In this document: one piece after another, positions 54,701-63,379 of the stretch | Position numbering within the stretch: the first letter of the stretch is position 1 | Layout of the letters: each line of letters starts with the position of its first letter | Assembly (NCBI GenBank): GCA_949128115.1 | Contig: OX421961.1 | Location: 85,357,277 to 85,421,276, forward strand | Direction of reading: 5' to 3' | Origin: Anaspis maculata | Taxonomy: Eukaryota; Arthropoda; Insecta; Coleoptera; Scraptiidae | Length of the DNA stretch: 64,000 bases | Position numbers and translations under genes: made by a program | The notes under the pieces: model-generated | Told to the model about the DNA's origin: nothing | The model's database searches: none | The model's input: only the letters and a program-made list of their open reading frames with translations

Positions 54701-55914
54701 TTCTTTTGAAAAGCTCGCGCGTGATAATTCCGCCCCCACTGCAATCTGAAGTCTTGAAATTCATTCATGCCGGGCACCAGGGAATTGTGAAATGTCGTGA
54801 GCGCGCAAAAATGTCAGTTTGGTGGTTGGGACTTTCGACTCAAATTGAAAGTCTCGTACGCGGTTGCCCAAACTGCATTCAAGAACGCCACAACAAAAAA
54901 GAGCCTTTCATTAAAGAAGATCTTCCTCAAAGACCTTGGCAAAAAATTGCCATTGATTTATTTAAATGCAGGTCCTGGTTTCTCATTGTAACCGACTATT
55001 ACTCGCGATTCTTCGAAATTTTTGATTTGAATAGTATGAGCGAACGCGTAATCATTTCAAAGATAAAAGAATTATTCGCGAGGTATGGAATTCCCGAAGT
55101 CGTGAGGTCAGATAACGGGCCTCAATTTCAAACTGAATTCAAAAGATTTGCTGCTGAGTTCAATTTTCAACACATAACGAGCAGCCCGTATTATCCTCAA
55201 TCCAACGGCTGCATCGAGGCAGCCGTCCGAGTAGCCAAAAGCTTAATAAAGAAAAATACCGATATTTTCGTGGCCTTGTTAGCCTATCGAAGTACCCCTC
55301 TCGAATGTGGTTTTTCTCCCGCGGAATTATTGATGTCTCGAAAGCTAAAAACACATTTACCGATGTTACCCTCAAAATTAAACGAAGTCGTCAACACCAG
55401 ATCATTGTTTGAGGAGAGGGAAAAGAAAAGCAAACAAAAACAAGCCGACAACTACAATAAAAGACATAGAGTCAAAGAATTACCTGAATTGGCTACTGGT
55501 CAATCAGTCTGGATTTCAGACCTTGAAAGCTATGGTCAGGTTAAGAAAAAAGCGGACGAGCCCCGCTCGTACATTGTTCAAACTCAAAGGGGTACTTATC
55601 GCCGTAATCGGACGGCTTTGATTAGTGCTCCTCAGGAACTTGTTCCCCAGCCTGATTTACCATCCGAACCAATAATAACATCCGAAATTGTAAATGTACC
55701 TGAGGACATTGTAACCGTGAATGATCAATGTATTGTAACTCCACCAGAAATTGTGCCAGAAACTGTGAACACGGAAACATGTGATAGTGCGAGTCCGCCC
55801 TCCCCAACGTCTGTTGACCGTACACCTGATATTGTGCAAGAAGTGACGATTGAATCGCGTGCTTCCCGTGTTCGAAAGACCCCTACATATTTGTCCGACT
55901 ATTATTTAAAATAA
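51784..55914 (+). CDS. Gag-Pol polyprotein of a Ty3/Gypsy-type retrotransposon
   Basis: 1376 aa, uninterrupted, starting at the first ATG 35 nt after the LTR. Domains in order: Gag-like region (1-240); two CCHC zinc knuckles (about 244-257 and 264-277); aspartic protease with DTGAD (about 340); reverse transcriptase with LRLPFGIS (about 592) and an HVDD active-site motif (about 623-626, where most Gypsy RTs have YVDD or YIDD); RNase H beginning with SADAS (about 771); integrase with an HHCC zinc-binding region (from about 995) and acidic residues D1058, D1110 and E1145. It would copy the element RNA and insert the cDNA. Gag and Pol are fused without a frameshift. Intact and probably functional by inspection. 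Confidence 0.95.
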   Translation: MSVQNTETAASSTPSSGGYVIGVSPPEKFSFSTPAAWPQWRKRFERYLTVSGLLSKPDSEKIDILLYVMGEESEDVIIQFPTTPVTFQDTLKAFEDYFIPRRNVIFERFKFNSRVQNAGESVDSFITALHTLAEHCEYGSIKDELIRDRIVVGMADTKTSERLQLHTGTLKLADVILSAKQAESQHQQNDILRKDGRAQLVNAIHKKPQSSDKKPSYGHSQHSRHKSMANTPQSNNSNYNTSSCTYCGLSRHERNQCPARNSMCRSCSTKGHWSKMCRSKKKSVRYLEASDPSPHEESHNSFVGSISHFAVNSTHVTRSNPWMCKLFVNNSETPVSFLVDTGADITCIPLALLSQRMVKSLTQCRDVISGPDGKPLKLFGKLYIDVRSHKKLSKLEAYVIKDLKTPILGRPGIQKLEILQFDSKIEPGTSVNAISKFESSVQPLREFPNLFREIGDFRDEVEIKIKPDAKPFTQTTPRVVPIPLMGKLKAELQRLTKLGIIEKVERETEWVAPIVVVPKKEKIRLCCDYTKLNQSVLRPYFPIPKVETTLARLRGSKFFSKLDANSGFYQIKLTKNCRELTTFITPYGRFMFLRLPFGISCAPEYFCTKFSKIISDIEGVEMHVDDLLIHAKTIQEHDVILRKVLKKLDDEGITLNEAKCVIGVKKIKFLGHTVTENGVSIDPDRVEAITKFPEPSGKKELMRLLGMINFAARFIPNKSTILEPLTYLLKNDVEFAWGDPQRKAFAIIAERLSKAPFLAFFDPSKKIVVSADASSFGLGSVLFQIDEKNERELVAYSSRTLSATECRYAQIEREALALTWACEKFQEYLIGIPIVLETDHKPLLQILQTKNLDELSPRLQRFRIRLMRYDYSVVYTPGKDLLVPDALSRNPLPLNQQPEEPTDEVEAHVRLIVKSLPIRDYYLQKIVENQAEDPICQELRRFAQSGWPEKSQIPPELTPFFQYRNEISFSEGLLLKSSRVIIPPPLQSEVLKFIHAGHQGIVKCRERAKMSVWWLGLSTQIESLVRGCPNCIQERHNKKEPFIKEDLPQRPWQKIAIDLFKCRSWFLIVTDYYSRFFEIFDLNSMSERVIISKIKELFARYGIPEVVRSDNGPQFQTEFKRFAAEFNFQHITSSPYYPQSNGCIEAAVRVAKSLIKKNTDIFVALLAYRSTPLECGFSPAELLMSRKLKTHLPMLPSKLNEVVNTRSLFEEREKKSKQKQADNYNKRHRVKELPELATGQSVWISDLESYGQVKKKADEPRSYIVQTQRGTYRRNRTALISAPQELVPQPDLPSEPIITSEIVNVPEDIVTVNDQCIVTPPEIVPETVNTETCDSASPPSPTSVDRTPDIVQEVTIESRASRVRKTPTYLSDYYLK

Positions 55915-56053
55915 CTTCATGTTCACCCTCAGTGTCCAGTTTATGTCATTTAAGTCTAAGTTACCATAATATTTATGCTAAGTTTATTGATTGTACTTCC
56001 TCACTATGTACCAATTTGTTCGCATATTACTCGTTTGTACTTGATAAGGAGGA

Positions 56054-56263
56054 TGTACCGTTAGGGTTATTCAGCATTACTTTATTACTAAGTTGGCAAC
56101 GGTTAAGTTGCAGCCTTGCCCCGAAGGGCACCGCCATCTTGTTCTCTTGTCAAGCGGCTGAGCGCATATCGATGCTGTGTGTTAACCTAAGTTCTTATGT
56201 TCTCATGTGTGTGCTAATAAACGTATAATTACAATCAATCCAACGGTTTTCACTAACATTACA
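56054..56263 (+). repeat. 3' LTR
   Basis: Same sequence as 51539-51748; preceded by the purine-rich GATAAGGAGGA. Confidence 0.95.
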
Positions 56264-56564
56264 ATTGAAAAAGGCAAAGAAAAAGTCATAGCACTCTCAT
56301 TTAAGGTCAAATAGTTTTGATCATATGGTACTTATACCTAGGTACATCGTAAATAACTGTCATTCAGATTCAATATGCCTAATAATCCCAATATCCAATG
56401 ATTTGCTGGGTAAATCTCTCTTCCTCTTCTTTTCCTCCCTTCTTCTCTTTTTTCTTTCCTTCATATCCTTTTTTTATTTTTTTACTCTCCAGACCCCCCC
56501 CCTCTTTTTGAGGTATGGCGAGCGCCACAAAAAAAGGTCTATTCGGCGCCACTGCATGTCTCTC

Positions 56565-57535
56565 CCATCCCTCATGCTTGAAAAAATAATTTCTTCGGGA
56601 GGTCAGAGAAATTACTTTTTATTTTTTTATACATACAAGAGGACGCAAAGGTGGCATGTTTTGTGTCTTAGCCTGTTATATGGCATTCCCAAAATCTTAT
56701 TATGAAGTCAATTTTTCAAATTCTCAATTTTGGGCTGATTGGTAGGCTAAGAATTGGGTATTTTTTAACATCCAGTTCAGACGTACTTTGTTCAATGTCC
56801 AACTGGATGTTATTGGAATAATCACAGGGGTGGATAGACTGAACTATTTTCTAAACATTATGTCGAGGAAATCAATCCTAAACCGCACATGGAGAGTGCA
56901 CAAATTATTTTTCTTTCGGTCGGTCGAATCGCGATGCCTACTACGCCCGTCAGGGAGAACGCTGAGCATCTCCAGACTAAATTAGTATGAAAACAGCCTA
57001 AACAAATTCAAAACTGCCTGAAACACTTATTATGTGGTTCGACATTCAATTCTGAGTCAGCACTCAGAGTTTCAGTTAGTTTTGAATTTGTTTAGGCTGT
57101 TTCCATACTAGTTTAGGCTGGCGATGCTTAGCGTTCTCCCTGACGGGCGTAGTAGGCATCCCAATTCGACCGACCGAAAGAAAAATAAATTGTGTACTCG
57201 CTATGCGTGGATTAGAATTGATTTTCTTGACATAATGTTTAGAAAATAGTTCATTGTATCCACCCCTGATGATGATTTCAATAACCTCCAGTTGGACACT
57301 AAAAAAAGTACGTCTGAACTGGATGTTAAAAAATACCTACTTCTTAGCCTACCAACCAACCCAAAATTGAGAATTTGAGAAATTGACTTCATAATAGGAT
57401 TTTGGGGATGCCAAATAACAGGTTCAGACACAAAACATGCCAACTTCGCATCCTCTTGTATGTATAAAAAATAAAAAGTGATTTCTCTGACCTCCCGAAG
57501 TTATTATTTTTTAAATCATGAAGGATGAAAAAGAC
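56565..57535. repeat. Inner palindrome of foldback element 2, about 455-bp arms
   Basis: The arms 56565-57020 and 57075-57535 are inverted, sharing AACATCCAGTTCAGACGTAC, CCTGACGGGCGTAGTAGGCAT and TTTAGGCTGTTT. The centre is about 55 bp. Confidence 0.85.
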
Positions 57536-57946
57536 ATGGCGACCAATGCCATCGAGATTCACAATGGAGTCACATCATCCCCATTTGAGTGATACAACGA
57601 AATTGAAAGATGGTTTGGTAAGAGTTCTTGGACCGTCAACTTGACAGGGCCCCCTGCGCCCCCCCTAAGGAGAAGCTTTTGTGCTTCCCCTCTTCTAATA
57701 TCGTTCGTTAGGCCTTGTAGAACACTCATGCAAAAGGAATTTTCTGTATCATTAAATGCCGTATAGTACCGTTTTTTAATCTGAACCGACCCCACTATAA
57801 TTGCTATCATTTTACAAGACCGGGCCCATACCGGGCCTGGCAGCAAACTTCTGAACGACAGTTTCGAGCGTGCTCCGACTGAACGTGACTATGGTTACGG
57901 GCAGTCACACGGGCAGTTACGGGTGGCGGACCAGTCGCGGACAATC

Positions 57947-58430
57947 GGTGCTTTCCACCTAGACGGTACAAATACCACCAGACAGCACATGTTCCATGGT
58001 GTGGCACAAAATTTTAGGTGATCCAATGAACGGCGCAGAACCGAGTAGAAACACGTAGATGGAAAGCATCGTTTGGAACCCGCACATGCGCAAATGGCAG
58101 GTGTACCGAACTTGAGGCTAGGTGGAAAGCACGCAATAACACTTCGACCGTCGGGATTGTCAAATCTCGGCTTCACCTTTCTACGTCAAAACCGGCGAAG
58201 CTTCTTGTCCAGTCAGTATAGACGTCCTTGGTACAAATACCACCAGACGGCACTCATGTTCCATGGTGTGGCACAAAATTTTAGGTGATCCAATGAACGG
58301 CGCAGAACCGAGTAGGAACACGTAGATGGAAAGTACCGTTTGGGACCCGCACATGCGTAAATGGCAGGTGTACCGAACTTGGGGCTAGGTGGAAAGCACG
58401 CAATAGTACCGTCTAGGTGGAAAGCACCCA
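57947..58430. mobile_element. GTGCTTTCCACCTAG-family repeats, two head-to-tail units
   Basis: Units start GGTGCTTTCCACCTAGACGG or the internal GGTACAAATACCACCAGAC, and end CTAGGTGGAAAGCACGCAAT. They share CCATGGTGTGGCACAAAATT with the inverted copies at 58912-59100 and 60003-60265. No coding capacity. Confidence 0.75.
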
Positions 58431-58900
58431 ATGGATCACTCATAATTCCTTCCAAAAATGTTTCCAAAAACTTCTTAAATAACCGAAATACTAGAGGCTC
58501 AATTTTTTCCCTTTGACTCACCCATATTTTCTGAAGTGAAGGCCATGCATACTCACTACTCGTACTCAGTCATTTTTGTTCCCGCGACCTATCGAGGCAG
58601 GCGCCTGGTCAAATAGGGCATTTTCCTGGCCATACTGCACATGTGCGAGATGCAAGTAATGGCGGGATATTGAAAAAAACCGGACAAACTAATGCATTTA
58701 CGCAGATTTGCCATAAACAAAATTTCTGCACAGATGAAATATTATAGCATATTTTGTCTCAAAAATAGACTAGCCTTGGAAATCTACCGCGTTATATTAC
58801 ATTACAGGTGCATTAGAGTAGGATTCAAAAGCTTTTGTCCAGTTTTTTCAAAAAGCCCGCCTAAAATTTAGCGCATGTCCCTGAAATGATTGCTCAGGAG
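58431..58900. other. No gene seen
   Basis: Contains a solo GTTCCCGCGACCTAT motif (58571) also seen at 43629. Nothing else was recognised. Confidence 0.35.
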
Positions 58901-59213
58901 CGCGATTCTGTGCGTGCTTTCCACCTAGCCCCAAGTTCGGTACACCTGCCATTTACGCATGTGCGGGTTCCAAACGGTGCTTTCCATCTACGTGTTTTTA
59001 CCCGGTTCTGCGCCGTTCATTGGATCACGTAAAATTTTGTGCCACACCATGGAACATGTGCCGTCTGGTGGTATTTGTACCGTCTAGGTGGAAAGCACCC
59101 TGTACTTGCCTACCGACAACTATCGGATCGGTAACTAGGGTGAGAACCAATCAAATTCGCTCCTGCCTAGCTACCGACACCGACAAGTGTCGGTAGGAAA
59201 GTACAGAATCGCG
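58901..59213. mobile_element. MITE with CGCGATTCTGTAC ends, split by another MITE
   Basis: The right end GTACAGAATCGCG mirrors the left CGCGATTCTGT once the nested insert 58912-59100 is removed; TACTTGCCTACCGACA and TGTCGGTAGGAAAGTA extend the arms. Confidence 0.75.
58912..59100. mobile_element. 189-bp GTGCTTTCCACCTAG MITE with TGT duplication
   Basis: The ends GCGTGCTTTCCACCTAG and CTAGGTGGAAAGCACCC are inverted. TGT stands on both sides (58909-58911, 59101-59103), and joining the flanks restores the outer MITE arm. A 3-bp duplication fits PIF/Harbinger-type mobilisation. Confidence 0.8.
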
Positions 59214-59302
59214 GCCCAGGACAAACCCCTATTTAAAGGTGCGAAGCTGCGCTTGCATGGATGCTTGGCTAGGGCATAGCCGGCATTGCCTGTTATAGAC
59301 TG

Positions 59303-59450
59303 GGCGCTTTCCATTTAAAACATTTGTGTCGGTTTGTGTCAGCTTGTGTTAGCTTGTGTCGATGAAACAAAGGAACACAGATCAAATGGAACGCGTTTGT
59401 GTCGGTTTGTGTCGACACAAGTCGACTTGTGTCGCTAAATGGAAAACGCC
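59303..59450. mobile_element. MITE rich in TTGTGTCG motifs
   Basis: GGCGCTTTCCATTTAAAA at the left mirrors CTAAATGGAAAACGCC at the right. The interior is mostly repeats of TTGTGTCGG or their complement. Confidence 0.7.
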
Positions 59451-59582
59451 TTCTGTTCACCGATAGAACGGACTTTTTTGAATTTCAGTGATGTAACCTA
59501 TAGCAAACAGAAGCACCAAAGACTGTTACAACATAGGCGCGTTTGGAACTAATATTAGTTTTGTTCGGTTGGTAGTCTTTCC

Positions 59583-59945
59583 CGGGCAGATTATTCCTAC
59601 GCCAAGCCAATGGCATTACATTGAGCGAGTTTGACACTTACGTACGATTTCTAACCTCCATTTCTCTATGATGTTTGTTATTTTTAGTCGGATCGGCTGT
59701 TGTGAGTGTTGTGTAATAAAATCAGCTTCATTCAAAAAATTATTTCCTCATTCATTAAAATTGGTATTAAACTGGTGTCATTTGAAATTACCATAGCACT
59801 TAGCTATGATTAGCGGAAATAAGCACCTCTTTCTAACTGGAATTTTAAATTTCGCGGGTAACGCTCAGGGACTACTTTTCAAGCGGAGGAATCTGGTGGT
59901 CCTTTCTATCAGTGTATAGAGTATAGAACAAAGTACAACGAATTT
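59583..59945. repeat. Dispersed repeat C, copy 2
   Basis: Matches 27910-28160 at both ends, with roughly 100 bp of additional interior sequence. Confidence 0.7.
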
Positions 59946-60002
59946 TTCCTTTCAGTGCCAGTGGTGAAGAGCCAGCAAAGTAAAATCGCGATCCGGAATC
60001 CA

Positions 60003-60265
60003 CTGCGTGCTTTCCACCTAGCCTCAAGTTCGGTACACCTGTCATTTACGCATGTGCGGGTTCCAAACGGTGCTTTCCATCTACGTGTTTCTACTCGGTT
60101 CTGCGCCGTTCATTGGATCACGTAAAATTTTGTGCCACACCATGGAACATGTGCCGTCTGGTGGTATTTGTACCAAGGACGTCTATACTGACTGGACAAG
60201 AAGCTTCGCCGGTTTTGACGTAGAAAGGTGAAGCCGAGATTTGACAATCCCGACGGTCGAAGTGT
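60003..60265. mobile_element. GTGCTTTCCACCTAG-family repeat, inverted relative to 57.9-58.4 kb
   Basis: Starts GCGTGCTTTCCACCTAGCC and runs through CCATGGAACATGTGCCG and ATTTGACAATCCCGACGGTC, the complement of the 58.0-58.2 kb unit. Confidence 0.75.
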
Positions 60266-61810
60266 TATTGTCCGTGTCACCGTTTTCTTAGTTCGCATGA
60301 CATCCGTGTCGGAGCGCCACTTCCGCGCAATATTGTGTAAGTGTATTGTTTTGGCTACAAGAAGAAACCTTAAAAGATAAAATCAAAGCGATATTACAGC
60401 TACACAATACAAATTTTTAAAGTGCGCGGAGATATTTTTGAGTGACATTTAGGACTTCGATATTTTTTTCAATAAATTCTTTTTTTACCTTGTTACCACT
60501 TTCCTCGCGTTTGTGATATGATAGTCTAGTGCAGAAAGGTCCAAATAATTCAGCCAATCGTAAATCCAAATGATTAATGCATTAAACAGAAAAATAACAT
60601 AAATTGAAAAACCCGAGAAAAAACCGCTTTATATGTTGGTCCCAAAATCACGCTTTTCTACCGAAAATTACTCGAAACATTGTTTAATCAGAATTTGAAG
60701 GTCATAATCAGATTTGTAAGGTCAGATTTAGTGGGAAACGATACCCAACATGCCAGTATTATCTCAAAATTAATTATTAATGAAAACCAAATCTCTTGCA
60801 CAGGTCACCAAGTGCCCCCCTCCCGAGCTTTCCTCACGGGAACCATAGACGTCTGGTTTGTCATTAAGTTTCAATTATACCCCAATGTATCCAAATATAA
60901 TAAATTTGAAGCCACTGACCAGATTGCTGTTGTCCTAGATTTTTTTTAATGAAAATTTTGCCCCCCCCCCTCAAAAATTATGACGCACACAGAGGAAAGT
61001 TGGGGACTTCTAGTATGTTGTTTAGTAAGGTTTACTGGATATGATACCGTGAAGATTGCATGTGGATTAATTTGTTTCATGTTAAATGCTAAAAAGCCTG
61101 AGAAGAACATATCTCTACCAATTTTCAAAACTACACTATTTATTTTCGCAATTTTTTCTTCGTTGACTGGGCTAACTAGTCATTACTTATTTTTCATCAG
61201 AGCGGGCTCGATTCAAGGGTTAGTTTTGAAAAAAAGGGTCTGGTGTCATAAAGGGCAACGCGATTTCGATAATTTCAAAAGAAGGAATACGGACTAAGAA
61301 CAGCATCCTAGAAGATTCTCTGAAAGAAAATTTGCGGATAATATCCGTATGGTCATCTGTGATCCGTATCAAAGTTACGGAGCCCGCCCACATAGTGTCG
61401 TATTTTTGGGGGGTCGACTCGATTTGAACAATTTGAAAGATGGCAGAATAGACTAGAAACAGTGTTCAAGAAGGTAATATGCGAAAGAAAATTTACGGAT
61501 TATCCTCTGGTTCTTGAGAAAAAAATTACTGAAATTTGGATTTGGAAACCACACATATTATCTACGCCGGGCGGGTATGCAACTCAACAAACAATCAAAG
61601 AAAGCGGGTTAGGAAGGTGGTAGTCATCCCGACGCCGACGAGCAACAATCCTATCTACGTGAAAACGTTAAGTTCAAGTGGCCAAACTTAATATTTATTG
61701 TAAGTAAATCGTAGTCGTCCGTACCTAAATCGTCTTGAAATTGCTCAAGGAAGAGAATGGTGGTAGAAATGTTACTGTAAAATGTGCGGTTTCCATTGCC
61801 CCTTATATGA
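60266..61810. other. No gene seen
   Basis: Short open frames only, none resembling a known family; a C homopolymer lies at about 60961-60970. Confidence 0.4.
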
Positions 61811-61814
61811 CACA

Positions 61815-62247
61815 AGCACCGAAAAAAAAAACTGATTTTTATACTTGGAAGAACACAGGAAGACTTATTTGTACCTAAACGTACGACACTCGGAACGGAC
61901 TTCTAAATTGCGTCATTCATTTGCGTTGCCTGTCAAACAGAAAATGAGGGTTGCATACGCACGTCCGATCAAGATAAAACGCAGTGCTTTATAATTTTTA
62001 TTACTACTATGTACTATAATCATTAATCACTACTGGTGATTACTAATTTTTTCATTAAATTATGAATAACTGCGTTTTACATTGATCGGACGTGCGTATA
62101 AACCCATACCCATAATGCAACCCTCATTTTCAGTTGGACAGGTAACTATTTATTCGCAATTTTGAAATCCGCTCCAAGTGTCGTACGTTTACAAATAAGT
62201 CTTCCAGTGTTCTTCCAAGTATAAAAATCTGTTTTTTTCAAAACTAA
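61815..62247. repeat. 430-bp palindrome plus a third half-arm
   Basis: The left arm contains GATTTTTATACTTGGAAGAA and GAGGGTTGCATACGCACGTC; the right arm carries their complements. A further direct copy of GGGTTGCATACGCACGTC lies at 62301-62360. The central loop is AT-rich. Confidence 0.8.
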
Positions 62248-62775
62248 ACCTCCAATCGAGCCCCTCGCTTAGACTCCGCGACATTTGAGGGTTGCATTAT
62301 GGGTTGCATACGCACGTCTGATCAATGTAAAACGTAGTTATTCATAATTTAATGAACAACGCGGACTTTTTGATGAAAAATAAGTAATCACTAGTGTGTA
62401 TTAACCTCTACCCTAGTACATTGTTCGCTGCAGCGCGTATTTTTCAACTTTGTGGCGGTTTTTCACGCCGTTTTCTAGCATTTGTTCGCAAATTTTGTAC
62501 CTGGCGCCATTATTTCAGAAGACGAGCATGCGCGCTGTGTAATGAAAGGGACTATCCCGAGCGCAATACGTACCTACGTGCATGTTAATCAAGTTTGGTC
62601 GTGATCGCCTGAGTGGTTTGGGCACACTGATAAATCAAGGGACAAGAAAACTTTTTACTATAAATGTACCTTTACCTGCGAATTGCGATGAGAAGTAAAA
62701 CTCCATATGGATCAACACAACTGTCATTAATATAAAAACAATGTATCGTTAATTTTTTCTATTTTGTAAAATGTA

Positions 62776-62905
62776 CCGGGTGTTTATAAACGTCTGTGAT
62801 CGCATCGCCTTTGGAATCCGCCTTCGATCACTACAATTGCGCCTGTACTGCGTTTTTCGGCCTGACCCATGCCTGCCGCGATCACAGATTCTTATAAACA
62901 CCCCG
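62776..62905. mobile_element. MITE with CCGGGTGTTTATAA ends and TA flanks
   Basis: CCGGGTGTTTATAAACGTCT at the left mirrors TTATAAACACCCCG at the right; GTGATCGC and GCGATCAC extend the arms. TA flanks both sides. Confidence 0.75.
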
Positions 62906-63126
62906 TATAACAAGTAGGTATGTAAGGTAATAAATATTACTGAAGGTGAGCAGGGTCCTTACATGCATTTTATTTTAAGAAGATTACTGCCTATCATCAA
63001 AAACGTTATTTAAACAATAATGTGTGACCGAAAAAAATATTTAAAAAAAGTCCCTTCTTCAACTGAAGATCAAAGTGTGAAATAAATTGTTTAGGCCAAA
63101 AACAAGACTTTTATACTGGCTGTACT

Positions 63127-63240
63127 GAGTCGCTAGAGCCGAGCCGGTTCTGCTCTAAAATCAGGGGATTTGATTGGTCCTCGAAAATCCCTGGCCAATC
63201 AGTTATAGCATAGCGATTTTAGAGCCGAGCTGGCGACTCG
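63127..63240. mobile_element. Inverted-repeat element with GAGTCGC ends
   Basis: GAGTCGCTAGAGCCGAGCC at the left and CCGAGCTGGCGACTC at the right, with CTCTAAAATC and GATTTTAGAG inside. Adjacent to MITE family B. Confidence 0.6.
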
Positions 63241-63245
63241 AAATA

Positions 63246-63372
63246 GTATATTATATACCAAGGTTGAGAAAGTATTATTATAGCTGAAGCGCCAGTTTAA
63301 ATCCTGAAGCGCAGCTGAGGGATATAAGGCGCTGAAGCTATAATAATTTTCTCAACCGTGGTTTATAAAGTA
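63246..63372. mobile_element. MITE family B, most complete copy
   Basis: The arms TATATACCAAGGTTGAGAAA and TTTCTCAACCGTGGTTTATA are inverted; TATTATAGCTGAAGCGCC and GGCGCTGAAGCTATAATA extend them. Other copies at 33917-34051 and 13142-13250. Confidence 0.8.
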
Positions 63373-63379
63373 TTTTTTT

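Larger units (their letters stand above)
51539..56263 (+). mobile_element. Intact Ty3/Gypsy-type LTR retrotransposon (4725 bp)
   Basis: Two 210-bp LTRs (51539-51748, 56054-56263) are identical by eye, and a single uninterrupted Gag-Pol frame (51784-55914) lies between them. A primer-binding-site candidate starts directly after the 5' LTR with TGGTGGCAGCGG. A polypurine tract AAGGAGGA precedes the 3' LTR. There is no envelope frame. The bases outside (CTAC left, ATTG right) do not form a target duplication. Identical LTRs indicate a very recent insertion. Confidence 0.95.
51140..56554. mobile_element. hAT non-autonomous element, TSD CATGTCTC, carrying the LTR retrotransposon
   Basis: The ends CAGTGGCGCC and GGCGCCACTG are perfect complements. 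The 8-bp duplication CATGTCTC is exact (51132-51139 and 56555-56562). The opposite arm of the surrounding palindrome (57515-57545) preserves the uninterrupted site GGTCGCCATGTCT. Excluding the retrotransposon, the element is about 690 bp without coding capacity. Confidence 0.9.
50887..57795. mobile_element. Foldback element 2 with GTGGGG ends, host of nested insertions
   Basis: The ends TA-GTGGGGTTGGTAGCC and ACCGACCCCAC-TA are inverted. The outer left arm 50887-51131 matches 57543-57795 and the inner arms 56565-57020 match 57075-57535, so the element was a palindrome of about 1.49 kb before a 5.4-kb insertion. Shared landmarks are GGGGAAGCACAAAAGCTTCC and CGTCAACTTGACAGGGCCCC. TIRs resemble those of foldback element 1. 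Confidence 0.85.

Noticed and set aside
57559..57846. 95-aa minus-strand frame with a GGAGGP stretch
   Set aside because: It is the right arm of foldback element 2; the mirror-image arm at 50887-51131 shows that it is repeat sequence.
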